DNA of 46,234 nt, taken from contig CALXFT010000011.1 of the NCBI GenBank assembly GCA_944387635.1, positions 1-46,234 of the forward strand, given 5' to 3'. Both the position numbers and the translations under genes were made by a program. The notes beneath the pieces are model-generated. The model saw only the letters and a program-made list of their open reading frames with translations, had not been told where the DNA came from and did no database searches. This DNA is from an uncultured Oscillospiraceae bacterium (GTDB taxonomy: Bacteria; Bacillota; Clostridia; Oscillospirales; Oscillospiraceae). Shown here one piece after another: positions 7,852-15,693 of this stretch (positions are counted from its first letter, which is position 1; each line of letters opens with the position of its first letter).

Positions 7852-9870
7852 ATGAAGAAGATCCTGATCTGGATGCTGTCCGTGTGTCTGCTGGCCGGCC
7901 TGGCTGTCCCCGCGGCCGCCGCCGAGACCGAGAGCACCCAGGACGACATCGCGATCCTGTACACCAACGATGTACATACCTACATCGACGGTCCCCTGAG
8001 CTACAACGTGCTGGCCGGGATTAAGGCCGAGCTGGAGAAGCAGTACGGCTTGGTCCTGCTGCTGGACGCCGGCGACCACCTCCAGGGCACGGCCTACGGC
8101 TCCCTGGACCAGGGTGAGTCCATTATCAAGCTCATGAACGAGACCGGCTACGACGCCGCCACCCTGGGCAACCATGAGTTTGACTACGGCATGGAAGTGG
8201 CTCTGGAGCGGGTGGACCAGGCGCAGTTCCCCTACCTGTCGTGCAACTTCTACCACGAGGCCGACGGCGTCCGGGGTGAGAACGTCCTGGCTTCCTACCA
8301 GCTGTTCGAGGGCGCCGGCGAAGTGATCGCCGTGGTGGGCGTCACCACCCCCGAGTCCTTCACCAAGTCCACCCCCGCCTATTTCCAGGATGAAAACGGC
8401 GCGTACATCTACGGCATCTCCGGCGGCGAGGACGGCTCCGCCCTCCAGGCGGACCTCCAGGCGGCCATTGACCAGGCCAAGGCTGAGGGCGCTACCAAGG
8501 TCATCGCTCTGGGCCACCTGGGCGCCGATCCTTCCTCCCAGCCCTGGACCAGCGAGGAGACCATCGCCAAGGTCTCCGGCCTGACCGCCTTCATCGACGG
8601 CCACTCCCACACCGTGGAGGAGGGGAAGCTGGTTGCCGACAAGGACGGCGCCGAGGTCCTGCTGGCGCAGACCGGACAGTACTTTGACCGCGTGGGCATG
8701 ATGGTCATTGACGGCGAGACCGGCGAGGTCACCAGCGACTTCATTGAGTACACCGAGCTGACCGAGCCCGTCCTGGACGCCGACGGCAACCCCGAGAAGG
8801 ACGAAGACGGCAACGAGGTGACCCAGGTTGTGGGCTATGAGCTGGTCAGCGATCTGTACACCGGCGAGGCCTGGCCCGTCAAGGACAGCGCCACCCTCAC
8901 CGGCTGGCTGAACAAGGTGGAGACCGAACTGGGCGAGGTCATCGGCTCTGCCGCCGTGACCCTGGACAACTACGCCGCCGACGGCACCCGTCTGGTCCGG
9001 TCCCAGGAGACCAACACCGGCGACTTTGCCGCTGACGCCCTGTACTACCTGTTCGACAGCATGGACATGGATGTGGATGTGGCCATTATGAACGGCGGCG
9101 GCGTCCGGAATACGGCTGTCACCGGCGACATCTCCTTCCTGACCTGTAAGAGCATTCACACCTTCGGCAACGTGGCCTGCCTGCAGACCGTCACCGGCCA
9201 GCAGATTCTGGACGCCCTGGAGTGGGGCTCCCGGATGGCTGGCTCCCAGGAGGAGTGCGGCGGCTTCCTCCAGGTCTCCGGCCTGACCTACAAGATCGAC
9301 ACCGAATGGCCCGACTCCACCCAGCAGGATGACAAGGGCGTGTGGATCGGCGCCCCCACCGGCGGCTACCGGGTCCACGACGTGAAGGTCTACAACAAGG
9401 AGACCGACACCTGGGACGACCTGGATCTGGCCGCCAGCTACAACCTGGCCGGCTACAACTACACCCTGCGCGACCTGGGCGACGGCTACAACATGTTCTC
9501 CGGCGCGGTGAACGTGCTGGACTACGTCATGGAGGACTACATGGTTCTGGCCAACTACGTTCAGGCCTTTGAAGGCGGCGTGGTAGACGCCACCAACTCC
9601 CCCCTGATGGCCAAGTACCCCGGCTTCACCGTGGACTACGGCACCGTGGAAGGCTCCGGCCGCATTGTCATGGCCGCCGCCCAGCGTGAGACGGAACCCA
9701 CGCAGGCCGCTACCGAGGCTGCCACCGAGGCCGCCACCGAGGCCCCCGCTGAGACCACCGCTCCCGCCGCCGACGAGGCGGAAGGCGGTTCCTCCACCGG
9801 CGTCATCGTGGCCGTGATCTGCGTCCTGGCCCTGGCCGTGGTGATCTTTGTGGTGAAGAAGAAGAAGTAA
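7852..9870 (+). CDS. Surface-anchored 5'-nucleotidase / metallophosphatase (UshA-like)
   Basis: The 672-residue exported protein has a signal peptide ending near AAA-AE (residue 23). An N-terminal metallophosphoesterase domain carries TNDVH, DAGDHLQG, GNHEFDYG and GHSHT metal-binding motifs. A 5'-nucleotidase C-terminal domain carries MNGGGVRN. A Thr/Glu/Ala-rich linker (TEAATEAATEAPAET) leads to a transmembrane helix with a KKKK tail, so it is held at the cell surface. Likely role: hydrolysis of extracellular nucleotides, with the exact substrate unknown. The start at 7852 follows GAGGAGG; an upstream ATG at 7837 overlaps that binding site. Monocistronic, with its own terminator. Confidence 0.92.
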   Translation: MKKILIWMLSVCLLAGLAVPAAAAETESTQDDIAILYTNDVHTYIDGPLSYNVLAGIKAELEKQYGLVLLLDAGDHLQGTAYGSLDQGESIIKLMNETGYDAATLGNHEFDYGMEVALERVDQAQFPYLSCNFYHEADGVRGENVLASYQLFEGAGEVIAVVGVTTPESFTKSTPAYFQDENGAYIYGISGGEDGSALQADLQAAIDQAKAEGATKVIALGHLGADPSSQPWTSEETIAKVSGLTAFIDGHSHTVEEGKLVADKDGAEVLLAQTGQYFDRVGMMVIDGETGEVTSDFIEYTELTEPVLDADGNPEKDEDGNEVTQVVGYELVSDLYTGEAWPVKDSATLTGWLNKVETELGEVIGSAAVTLDNYAADGTRLVRSQETNTGDFAADALYYLFDSMDMDVDVAIMNGGGVRNTAVTGDISFLTCKSIHTFGNVACLQTVTGQQILDALEWGSRMAGSQEECGGFLQVSGLTYKIDTEWPDSTQQDDKGVWIGAPTGGYRVHDVKVYNKETDTWDDLDLAASYNLAGYNYTLRDLGDGYNMFSGAVNVLDYVMEDYMVLANYVQAFEGGVVDATNSPLMAKYPGFTVDYGTVEGSGRIVMAAAQRETEPTQAATEAATEAATEAPAETTAPAADEAEGGSSTGVIVAVICVLALAVVIFVVKKKK

Positions 9871-9918
9871 ACCCCGCCCGCCTCCCGAAAGCCGGGAGCG
9901 CAGAGACAGCAAAAAATG

Positions 9919-9955
9919 GAGGCAGAGACTGAAATTCGGTCTGTGCCTCTTTTTT
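9919..9955 (+). terminator. Intrinsic terminator after the 5'-nucleotidase gene
   Basis: An imperfect 15-bp stem (GAGGCAGAGACTGAA with TTCGGTCTGTGCCTC) is followed by TTTTTT. It is a diverged member of the GGCAGAGG terminator family. Confidence 0.85.
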
Positions 9956-9987
9956 GCCGCGAAGAAAGGACGAAGCCGCCGCCGCGC

Positions 9988-10120
9988 CCTTGGCTTGCTC
10001 CCCCCTCGGGGGAGCACTTGCCGTTATCTCAGCACTTCACAAGAACGGGGTGCGGCTTTAACCTCTCAGTCACCGTCCGCTTCGCTCCCGGTGCCAGCTC
10101 TCCTTAAAAGGAGAGCCAAG
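9988..10120 (-). repeat. Dispersed palindromic repeat, copy 4 (short form, about 133 bp)
   Basis: Reverse-oriented copy with a GAGCACTT block, an AGCACTTCAC block and CCTCTCAGTCACCG...GCCAGCTCTCC...GGAGAGCCAAG. It lacks the central GCCCGCNGCGGCGGGC/GACGCTCC module of the full copies. A second mini-hairpin (GGCTCTCCT/AGGAGGGCC) at about 10144-10172 follows and could help terminate the MFS operon. Confidence 0.7.
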
Positions 10121-10184
10121 AAGCCTCGGCGGCCGAAGGCCGGCCCCGGCTCTCCTGAAAAAGGAGGGCCAAGGGGCTGCGGCT

Positions 10185-11465
10185 TTATTGCCCGCGCTGC
10201 TTGTTCAGCCGGTCCGCTTTGTGGAACAGGACGTAGCCTGCGGCGAAGTTGATCAGCAGGACGCCCACGGCGAGGTTTTCGTTCTGCAGCTCCAGGCCGA
10301 AGACGTTGATCCGAATCCCGGCGGTGAACTGGCTGACCAGGGAGACCATGGTCATGCCCACGAAGGAGGCGCCCTTGCCGCAGATGTCCATGAGGCCGTA
10401 GTATTCGCCGCTGCGGTTGGCGGGGATGATCTTGCCCAGGTAGCTGCGGCTCAGGGCCTGAATGCCGCCCTGGAACATGCCCACGGCCACGGCCAGGACC
10501 CAGAACTGCCACTGGGTCACCAGGAACACGGCGAACAGCGTAATGAGGGTGTAGGCCAGAATGCAGATCCGGATCAGCAGCCCCGTGTCATAGCGGGCGG
10601 ACAGGCGGCCGAAAAGGATGGCGAAGGGGAAGGCCACGATCTGGGTCAGCAGCAGGGCCAGCAGCAGCCCCGTGGTGTCCAGGCCCAGGGCCGTGCCGTA
10701 GGCCGTGGCCATGTCGATGATGGTGTACACGCCGTCGATGAAGAAGAAAAAGGCCGCCAGATACACGAAGATGTGCTTTTCCTTCCGGGCGTCTTTCAGG
10801 GTCCGGCCCAGCTGGCGGAAGGCCTCGGTCAGGGCTCTGCTTTGGCCCTCCACATAGGCGGTCTGCCGGTAGTTCCGGACCAGGGGCGCCGCGCACAGGG
10901 CCCACCACAGGGCGGTGATCAGGAAGGCCAGGAGCATGGCCGCCGGCTGGTCCATGCCGAAGCGCTGGTGGAACAGCACCAGGACCAGGCACACCACGAA
11001 GGGGATCACGGAGCCGATATAGCCGTAGGCGTAGCCCATGGAGGAGATCTTGTCCATCCGCTCCGGCGCCGTCACCTCGGGCAGCATGGAGTCGTAGAAG
11101 ACGATGCTCGACGAGTAGCCCACCCGGGCAACCACGAACAGGACCAGAAAGGCCAGCCAGCCGGGGGCCAGGCCCAGCGCGGCGCAGGCGGCCACCCCCA
11201 GGATTACGCAGAGGCAGAAAATGGGCTTTTTGAATTTCCGGTCCGCCAGAGCTCCGCAGACGGGTCCGATCAGGGCCACCAGCACCGTGGCGGCGGACCC
11301 GGCGTAGCCCCAGTAGCTTAAATACAGGTCTTCATCCACCCCGCCGGCGGAGGCCAGGGCGTTGAAGTAGATGGGAATCAGAGTGGACACCATGAGGATG
11401 AAGGCGGAGTTGCCCACATCGTAGAGCATCCAGCTCTTTTCCAGCTTGGTCAGTTGAAATTTCAT
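10185..11465 (-). CDS. MFS transporter, UMF1/Atg22-like family
   Basis: The 426-residue integral membrane protein has about 12 predicted helices. Its start (KLEKSWMLYDVGNSAFILMVSTLIPIY) and GALADRKFKKP loop are typical of the UMF1 branch of the major facilitator superfamily, related to the vacuolar effluxer Atg22. The substrate is unknown; amino-acid or solute efflux is only a family-level guess. GGAG lies 11 bases before the ATG. It follows a phospholipase-C-like gene by 23 bp, so the two probably share a transcript. Confidence 0.85.
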   Translation of the reverse strand: MKFQLTKLEKSWMLYDVGNSAFILMVSTLIPIYFNALASAGGVDEDLYLSYWGYAGSAATVLVALIGPVCGALADRKFKKPIFCLCVILGVAACAALGLAPGWLAFLVLFVVARVGYSSSIVFYDSMLPEVTAPERMDKISSMGYAYGYIGSVIPFVVCLVLVLFHQRFGMDQPAAMLLAFLITALWWALCAAPLVRNYRQTAYVEGQSRALTEAFRQLGRTLKDARKEKHIFVYLAAFFFFIDGVYTIIDMATAYGTALGLDTTGLLLALLLTQIVAFPFAILFGRLSARYDTGLLIRICILAYTLITLFAVFLVTQWQFWVLAVAVGMFQGGIQALSRSYLGKIIPANRSGEYYGLMDICGKGASFVGMTMVSLVSQFTAGIRINVFGLELQNENLAVGVLLINFAAGYVLFHKADRLNKQRGQ

Positions 11466-11488
11466 GGGCGCTTGTACTCCTTAAGCCT

Positions 11489-12253
11489 TCAGCCGAAGCT
11501 GGACTGGAAGTCCTCGCCCAGGGGAGTCTGGTCCGCCATGTGGGCGGTCAGCTGCTCCAGCAGGGTCAGGTAGTGCTTCTGGCAGCGGTTGAACCGGGCC
11601 AGCAGCTCGCTGTCCATGCGCTGGTATTCCGGCACGCTCTCCCGGGGGACCAGGCTGTCGCAGAGGCTGGGCCGGATTCGCTTCAGAAGCTTCTCCCGCT
11701 TGTCCCGATCGCCGGAGAGGAAGCACAGGCACCAGGCCATGTTCCGGACGCTGCGGTGGACGCTGCCGGGGGTGGCGGGGGGATAAAAGGCGGCCACGGT
11801 GACGCACTCACCGCGGGTCAGCTTGACCTTGCCGCTGTGGTCCTGGGCGTGGGGGGCGGCGATGCCGTCGGCGGCCATGAGATACCGGTCAAACTCCGAT
11901 TCCAGGGCGATGTGCCGGGCCTGGCCCTGCTCCACCACCTGGTTGACATAGGGATGACACCCGGAGTCCAGGCAGTAGTGGCCCAGCAGGCCGTACAGAT
12001 AGGACCGGGCGGCTTCGCTGGTTGCCTGGGCGCAGGCGCGGGTAAAGAACTCCTGGCCGCTCTGGCGGTGGAAGGTCCCGCCCAGGTCTCCCACCTGAGT
12101 CTTTATGACGGGGTTGTAGTAGAAAAACAGGTCCGGGCCTTGCAGGCCCATGTCGTACAGCCGCCGGAACCGGTGGATGCACTGCTTCACATCCGGGGGC
12201 AGGGTGGAAAGCAGCTGCTTGCCGAATCGGTAGTGGGCGTAAAAGGCTGGCAT
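11489..12253 (-). CDS. Zinc-dependent phospholipase C-like protein
   Basis: The 254-residue protein has the scattered His/Asp pattern of the Zn_dep_PLPC family: MPAFYAHYRFG at the start, GPDLFFYY, GLLGHYCLDSGCHPYVN, and the pair HIALESEFDRYLM. There is no obvious signal peptide, so it may act inside the cell, unlike secreted toxins of this fold. The start at 12253 is preferred because GAGGTGAT lies 8 bases upstream; the longer frame starts with a GTG without a site. A G+C-rich hairpin (TCCGGACC/GGTCCGGA, 12281-12299) lies in its leader. Exact substrate unknown. Confidence 0.82.
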   Translation of the reverse strand: MPAFYAHYRFGKQLLSTLPPDVKQCIHRFRRLYDMGLQGPDLFFYYNPVIKTQVGDLGGTFHRQSGQEFFTRACAQATSEAARSYLYGLLGHYCLDSGCHPYVNQVVEQGQARHIALESEFDRYLMAADGIAAPHAQDHSGKVKLTRGECVTVAAFYPPATPGSVHRSVRNMAWCLCFLSGDRDKREKLLKRIRPSLCDSLVPRESVPEYQRMDSELLARFNRCQKHYLTLLEQLTAHMADQTPLGEDFQSSFG

Positions 12254-12309
12254 GGAGATCACCTCTCTTTAATATCTGTCTCCGGACCGGCGGTCCGGAA
12301 GCCGGAATC

Positions 12310-12338
12310 ATTATAGCCCAACCGCCGCCATAAATCTA
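12310..12338 (-). promoter_or_regulatory. Probable promoter of the phospholipase-like/MFS operon
   Basis: Minus-strand TATAAT (12310-12315) lies 17 bp from a weak -35 TAGATT (12333-12338), about 57 bp before the start codon. Confidence 0.5.
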
Positions 12339-12414
12339 CCTTTTTTCTTCAAATAATTGAAAAAACTTGGGAGTTTACATAATATTTGAAAGAAAAACGG
12401 GGCTCCGCCGCGCC

Positions 12415-12443
12415 TTGCGGTATGGCCGGGACTGTGGTATAAT
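12415..12443 (+). promoter_or_regulatory. Sigma-A promoter of the AlaX-like gene
   Basis: TTGCGG (12415-12420), a 17-bp spacer, TATAAT (12438-12443). The start codon is about 32 bp downstream. Confidence 0.75.
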
Positions 12444-12474
12444 GGCGCAAACAAGGCAAAGGAAGGGCGCTGTC

Positions 12475-13626
12475 ATGGAAACACGAAAGCTTTACTACGA
12501 AGATCCCCACCTGGACCGGTTTACGGGAACGGTTGTGTTATGTAACCCAACGGAAGGGGGCTGGGAGGTGGTCACCGACGCCACGGCCTTCTACCCCGAG
12601 GGTGGGGGACAGGCCTGGGACACGGGCTCCCTGGGCGGACGCCGGGTCCTGGCGGTCCGGGAGGCAGGCGGGGCCGTGATTCATCTGTGCGACGGACCCC
12701 TGGAGCCGGGACAGGAGGCGGAAGGGGTCATCGACTACGGCCCCCGGTTCCACCGGATGCAGCAGCACTCCGGGGAGCACATTGTCTCCGGCATCCTCCA
12801 CCGCCGCTATGGAGCCCACAACACGGGCTTTCACATGGGGGCGCAGTGCACCACCATTGACTTTGACACGGCGATCCCCCTTTCGGACCTGAAGGAGGTG
12901 GAGGCCGAGGCCAACCGGGCGGTGTGGCTGGACCTGCCTGTGCGCTGCTGGTATCCGGAGCCGGAGGACCTGAAAACCATTGCCTACCGGAGTAAGAAGG
13001 CCCTGGACTGGCCCGTCCGCCTGGTTCAGGTGCCGGGCTTCGACTGCTGCGCCTGCTGCGGAACCCATGTGGTACGGACCGGGGAAATCGGCCCTGTCAA
13101 GCTGCTGAGCGCGGTGAGCTTCCGGGGCGGCACCCGGCTGGAGATGGCCTGCGGGGCCAGGGCTATGGAGATCCTCAACGGCGCTTACGATCAGAACCGG
13201 CTGGTGTCGAAGACCTTCTCGGCCCCGCCGGAGGCCACCGGGGCGGCGGCGGAGCGGATGAAGGAGCTGCTGGCCCAGAAGGACTACCGGATCGGAGAGT
13301 TGGAGCGGCGGGTCCGGGCGGGGATTGCCGGACTGTACCGGGGGGCCGGGGACGTGGTCCACTTCGAGCCGGGCCTGGACAGCGGACAGCTGCGGGAGCT
13401 GGCCGACGCCATTGCCCAATGCTGCGGCGGCATTGCCTGCTGCTTTACGGGCAGCGACGAAGGGGGCTACGCCTACTGCCTGGTTGCCAGGGACGCGGAT
13501 CTGCGGCTGCTGGGCAAGGCCATGAACGCCGCCCTCAACGGCCGGGGCGGGGGCAAGAGCGCCATTCAGCAGGGCCGGGTCAACGCTTCGGAAGAGAAGA
13601 TCCGGAGCTTCTTCGCGGGAAGGTAA
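12475..13626 (+). CDS. Alanyl-tRNA editing protein (AlaX-like, with DHHA1-type C-terminus)
   Basis: The family removes Ser or Gly mischarged onto tRNA-Ala. The 383-residue product has the threonyl/alanyl-tRNA-synthetase second-additional domain, with zinc-ligand motifs QQHSGEHIVSG (about residues 95-105) and CCACCGTHV (about 195-203). A coiled segment (KELLAQKDYRIGELERRV) and a C-terminal DHHA1-like region ending in GGGKSAIQQGRV follow. That architecture and length match the long AlaX type. Start: GGAAGG 8 bases upstream and 25 bp after the predicted transcription start. The next gene begins 38 bp downstream without a terminator, so cotranscription is likely. Confidence 0.92.
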   Translation: METRKLYYEDPHLDRFTGTVVLCNPTEGGWEVVTDATAFYPEGGGQAWDTGSLGGRRVLAVREAGGAVIHLCDGPLEPGQEAEGVIDYGPRFHRMQQHSGEHIVSGILHRRYGAHNTGFHMGAQCTTIDFDTAIPLSDLKEVEAEANRAVWLDLPVRCWYPEPEDLKTIAYRSKKALDWPVRLVQVPGFDCCACCGTHVVRTGEIGPVKLLSAVSFRGGTRLEMACGARAMEILNGAYDQNRLVSKTFSAPPEATGAAAERMKELLAQKDYRIGELERRVRAGIAGLYRGAGDVVHFEPGLDSGQLRELADAIAQCCGGIACCFTGSDEGGYAYCLVARDADLRLLGKAMNAALNGRGGGKSAIQQGRVNASEEKIRSFFAGR

Positions 13627-13664
13627 GACCGCGGTGCTGAGTATTTTTAGTAGGAGGAATACCC

Positions 13665-14675
13665 ATGTACAAGATCGGAAGTCTCCCCACGGGGGCCAGG
13701 AACTCCATTGCCGATGTGGAGGGGGTCCGGGTGGGACATTGCACCGTCGATACCCCGGACCATAAGACCGGCGTCACCGTGGTCCTGCCCTGTGCGGGAG
13801 ATGTCTACCGTGACAAGCTCACCGCCGCCTGCCATGTGCTCAACGGCTTCGGCAAGACCACCGGCCTCATCCAGATCCGGGAGCTTGGCACCCTGGAGAC
13901 CCCCATCGCCCTGACCAACACCCTCAACGTGGGGCTGGTCCAGGACGCCTTGGTGGAGTATATGTGCCGTCAGGCCGAGGCGGCGGACTACCAGATTACC
14001 ACCGTCAATCCCGTGGTCTGCGAGTGCAACGACAGCTCCCTCAACAACATCCGCCGGCGGGCCGTGACCCAGGACCATGTGCTCCGGGCCATTGAGACCG
14101 CCTCTGCGGACTTCGCTCTGGGAGACGTGGGGGCGGGGAAGGGCATGACCTGCTTCGGCTTGAAGGGGGGCATCGGCACCGCCTCCCGGCAGATGGTCCT
14201 GGGGGGCGAGACCTTCACCCTGGGTGTCCTGGCCCTGACCAACCACGGCTCCATGCCCGACCTGATCCTGGCCGGGACCCCCGCCGGGGAGAGGATTCAA
14301 AGGGACCTGGACCAGACTGCCCGGCCGGACAAGGGCAGCTGCATTCTCATTGCCGCCACGGACCTGCCCCTCTCCTCCCGCCAGCTGGGCCGGGTGATCC
14401 GCCGGGGCAGCGTGGGCCTGGCCCGGATGGGCAGCTACATCGGCCACGGCAGCGGCGAGGTCTTCCTGGGCTTCACCACCGCCCACCGGGTCCGGGAGGA
14501 GGCGGTGTTCCAGACCTTCCGGCTGCTGGGCGAGGAACAGCTGGACCTGCCCTTCCGGGCCATGGCGGAAGCCGCCGAGGAGGCGGTGCTTCGGTCCATG
14601 CTGGAGGCCCGCGCCGTGACGGGCTTCCGGGGAACCTGCCGTCACAGCCTGGGGGAGGTTTGGAAGACAGAATAA
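13665..14675 (+). CDS. P1 family (DmpA-like) aminopeptidase/amidohydrolase
   Basis: The 336-residue protein matches the self-processing DmpA/BapA family of Ntn-type peptidases. It opens with GSLPTGARNSIADVEGVRVGH. The conserved block GDVGAGKGMTCFGLKGGIG is followed by GVLALTNHGSMPDLILAG. In the family, cleavage before a Ser or Thr in this last block creates the N-terminal nucleophile; Ser196 is the candidate by position (inference). It is expected to act on D- or beta-peptides or related amides; the true substrate is unknown. AGGAGG lies 7 bases before the ATG. It ends just before a bidirectional terminator. Confidence 0.9.
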   Translation: MYKIGSLPTGARNSIADVEGVRVGHCTVDTPDHKTGVTVVLPCAGDVYRDKLTAACHVLNGFGKTTGLIQIRELGTLETPIALTNTLNVGLVQDALVEYMCRQAEAADYQITTVNPVVCECNDSSLNNIRRRAVTQDHVLRAIETASADFALGDVGAGKGMTCFGLKGGIGTASRQMVLGGETFTLGVLALTNHGSMPDLILAGTPAGERIQRDLDQTARPDKGSCILIAATDLPLSSRQLGRVIRRGSVGLARMGSYIGHGSGEVFLGFTTAHRVREEAVFQTFRLLGEEQLDLPFRAMAEAAEEAVLRSMLEARAVTGFRGTCRHSLGEVWKTE

Positions 14676-14699
14676 GGCCGGGGACACAAAATAATAAAT

Positions 14700-14735
14700 G
14701 CGGACCCGGCCGGTTTGGCTCGGGTCCGCGTTTTC
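14700..14735. terminator. Bidirectional terminator between the P1 peptidase and tetR genes
   Basis: A 9-bp stem GCGGACCCG (14700-14708) with CGGGTCCGC (14721-14729), then GTTTTCTTT on the plus strand. It sits between the stop codons of two converging genes. Confidence 0.85.
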
Positions 14736-14736
14736 T

Positions 14737-15282
14737 TTACTGCTTTTTATCCGTATGGTACAGCTTGTCCACCACGGCGGCCAGTTCCCCGGGGCTCTGC
14801 CGGTAGTCGTTCAGGCGCCACTGAAGCAGCAGGCCCATCATGCCGCACAGGAAGAAGACCATGTCCTCCCGGCTTGACAGATGGGGGTTGCGCAGGTCCT
14901 TGCGCATGGGGTTCAGGCACTTGGCCGCCCGGTTCTGGAGAACCAGCATCAGATTGTCCCGCAGGATCAGCTCCAGAATCTGCCGGTTTTCCTGCCAGAA
15001 GCGGAAGAAGGCCTCCAGCTTGGGCTGGTCGATGCCCTGGGCGAAGTACTCGATGGTGTAATCGATGACGGTGTGGTCCAGCAGGGCGTACAGACAGCCG
15101 TCCTTGCAGCTGAAATACCGGTAGAAGGATTTTCGGGAAATGTCCATCTTCTGGCAGATATCCGAAACGCTGATCTGCTGATAGGGGGTCTGCCGCATCA
15201 GCTCCAGCAGACATTGCTCAAAGGCCTGCTGCCGCTGGGCGCTCTCCTCTGTGCTGCAGTGCATGTAGGTGGGTTCTGGCAT
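14737..15282 (-). CDS. TetR/AcrR family transcriptional regulator
   Basis: The 181-residue protein has an N-terminal TetR helix-turn-helix: QQISVSDICQKMDISRKSFYRYFSCKDGCLYALL at about residues 38-71. The ligand-binding part is all-helical. The start at 15282 is preferred over longer frames because it begins with a normal TetR N-terminus and has GGAAG upstream. It is divergent from a GPH-family sugar symporter 411 bp away, the usual arrangement for a local repressor. Its promoter overlaps a direct repeat (see 15357-15387). The ligand is unknown. Confidence 0.88.
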   Translation of the reverse strand: MPEPTYMHCSTEESAQRQQAFEQCLLELMRQTPYQQISVSDICQKMDISRKSFYRYFSCKDGCLYALLDHTVIDYTIEYFAQGIDQPKLEAFFRFWQENRQILELILRDNLMLVLQNRAAKCLNPMRKDLRNPHLSSREDMVFFLCGMMGLLLQWRLNDYRQSPGELAAVVDKLYHTDKKQ

Positions 15283-15356
15283 AGGGCCACTTCCTTTCCT
15301 TGCGCCCCGCCGGGGCGTCGTGCAGCCCGGCCTCCGGGGGACGGGACAACCATGCC

Positions 15357-15387
15357 TACATGATACATGATTTCCCGGTTTTGTCAA
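15357..15387 (-). promoter_or_regulatory. tetR promoter with an overlapping 7-bp direct repeat (candidate operator)
   Basis: On the minus strand TTGACA (15382-15387), a 16-bp spacer and TATCAT (15360-15365) form a good promoter. The plus strand shows TACATGA twice in tandem (15357-15363, 15364-15370), covering the -10 region. Autoregulation is inferred. Confidence 0.6.
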
Positions 15388-15514
15388 CAGGCCGCGGACA
15401 TCTTCCGGCGAAAAAGGGGGAGAAACCGCTGTGGACGGACGCCTGCCCTCCGGATAAAAACAAGGCCGGGCCGGGTCTTTCTTCAGGCCCCCTTCAGCGT
15501 AAAGGTGATATTTC

Positions 15515-15530
15515 TGACATATCTCTGTCA
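15515..15530. promoter_or_regulatory. Inverted repeat TGACA-N6-TGTCA in the tetR/symporter intergenic region
   Basis: The perfect 5-bp arms lie between the two divergent promoters. It may be a regulator site; there is no other support. Confidence 0.3.
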
Positions 15531-15601
15531 AGTTGGCAATTTTCATAAAAATTCATTTTGAAAATTTCTTTCCAGGGTTACATAAATTTAACTTTGTCCA
15601 C

Positions 15602-15630
15602 TTGTTTTCGGTTTGTTCACAAAATATAAT
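15602..15630 (+). promoter_or_regulatory. Sigma-A promoter of the GPH symporter gene
   Basis: TTGTTT (15602-15607), a 17-bp spacer, TATAAT (15625-15630) in A+T-rich DNA, 64 bp before the start codon. Confidence 0.7.
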
Positions 15631-15693
15631 ATGTACATTACTTGCGGCCGATTATTTTCTTTGTGAAATAGCCGCAGAGATGGAGGTTATATC

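Noticed and set aside
7765-10017. A 750-codon open frame on the minus strand opposite the 5'-nucleotidase gene
   Set aside because: It mirrors the real gene's codon bias, is dominated by Gly, Val, His and Gln in low-complexity order, has no recognisable domain, and has no ribosome site. The plus-strand gene has a signal peptide and clear motifs.
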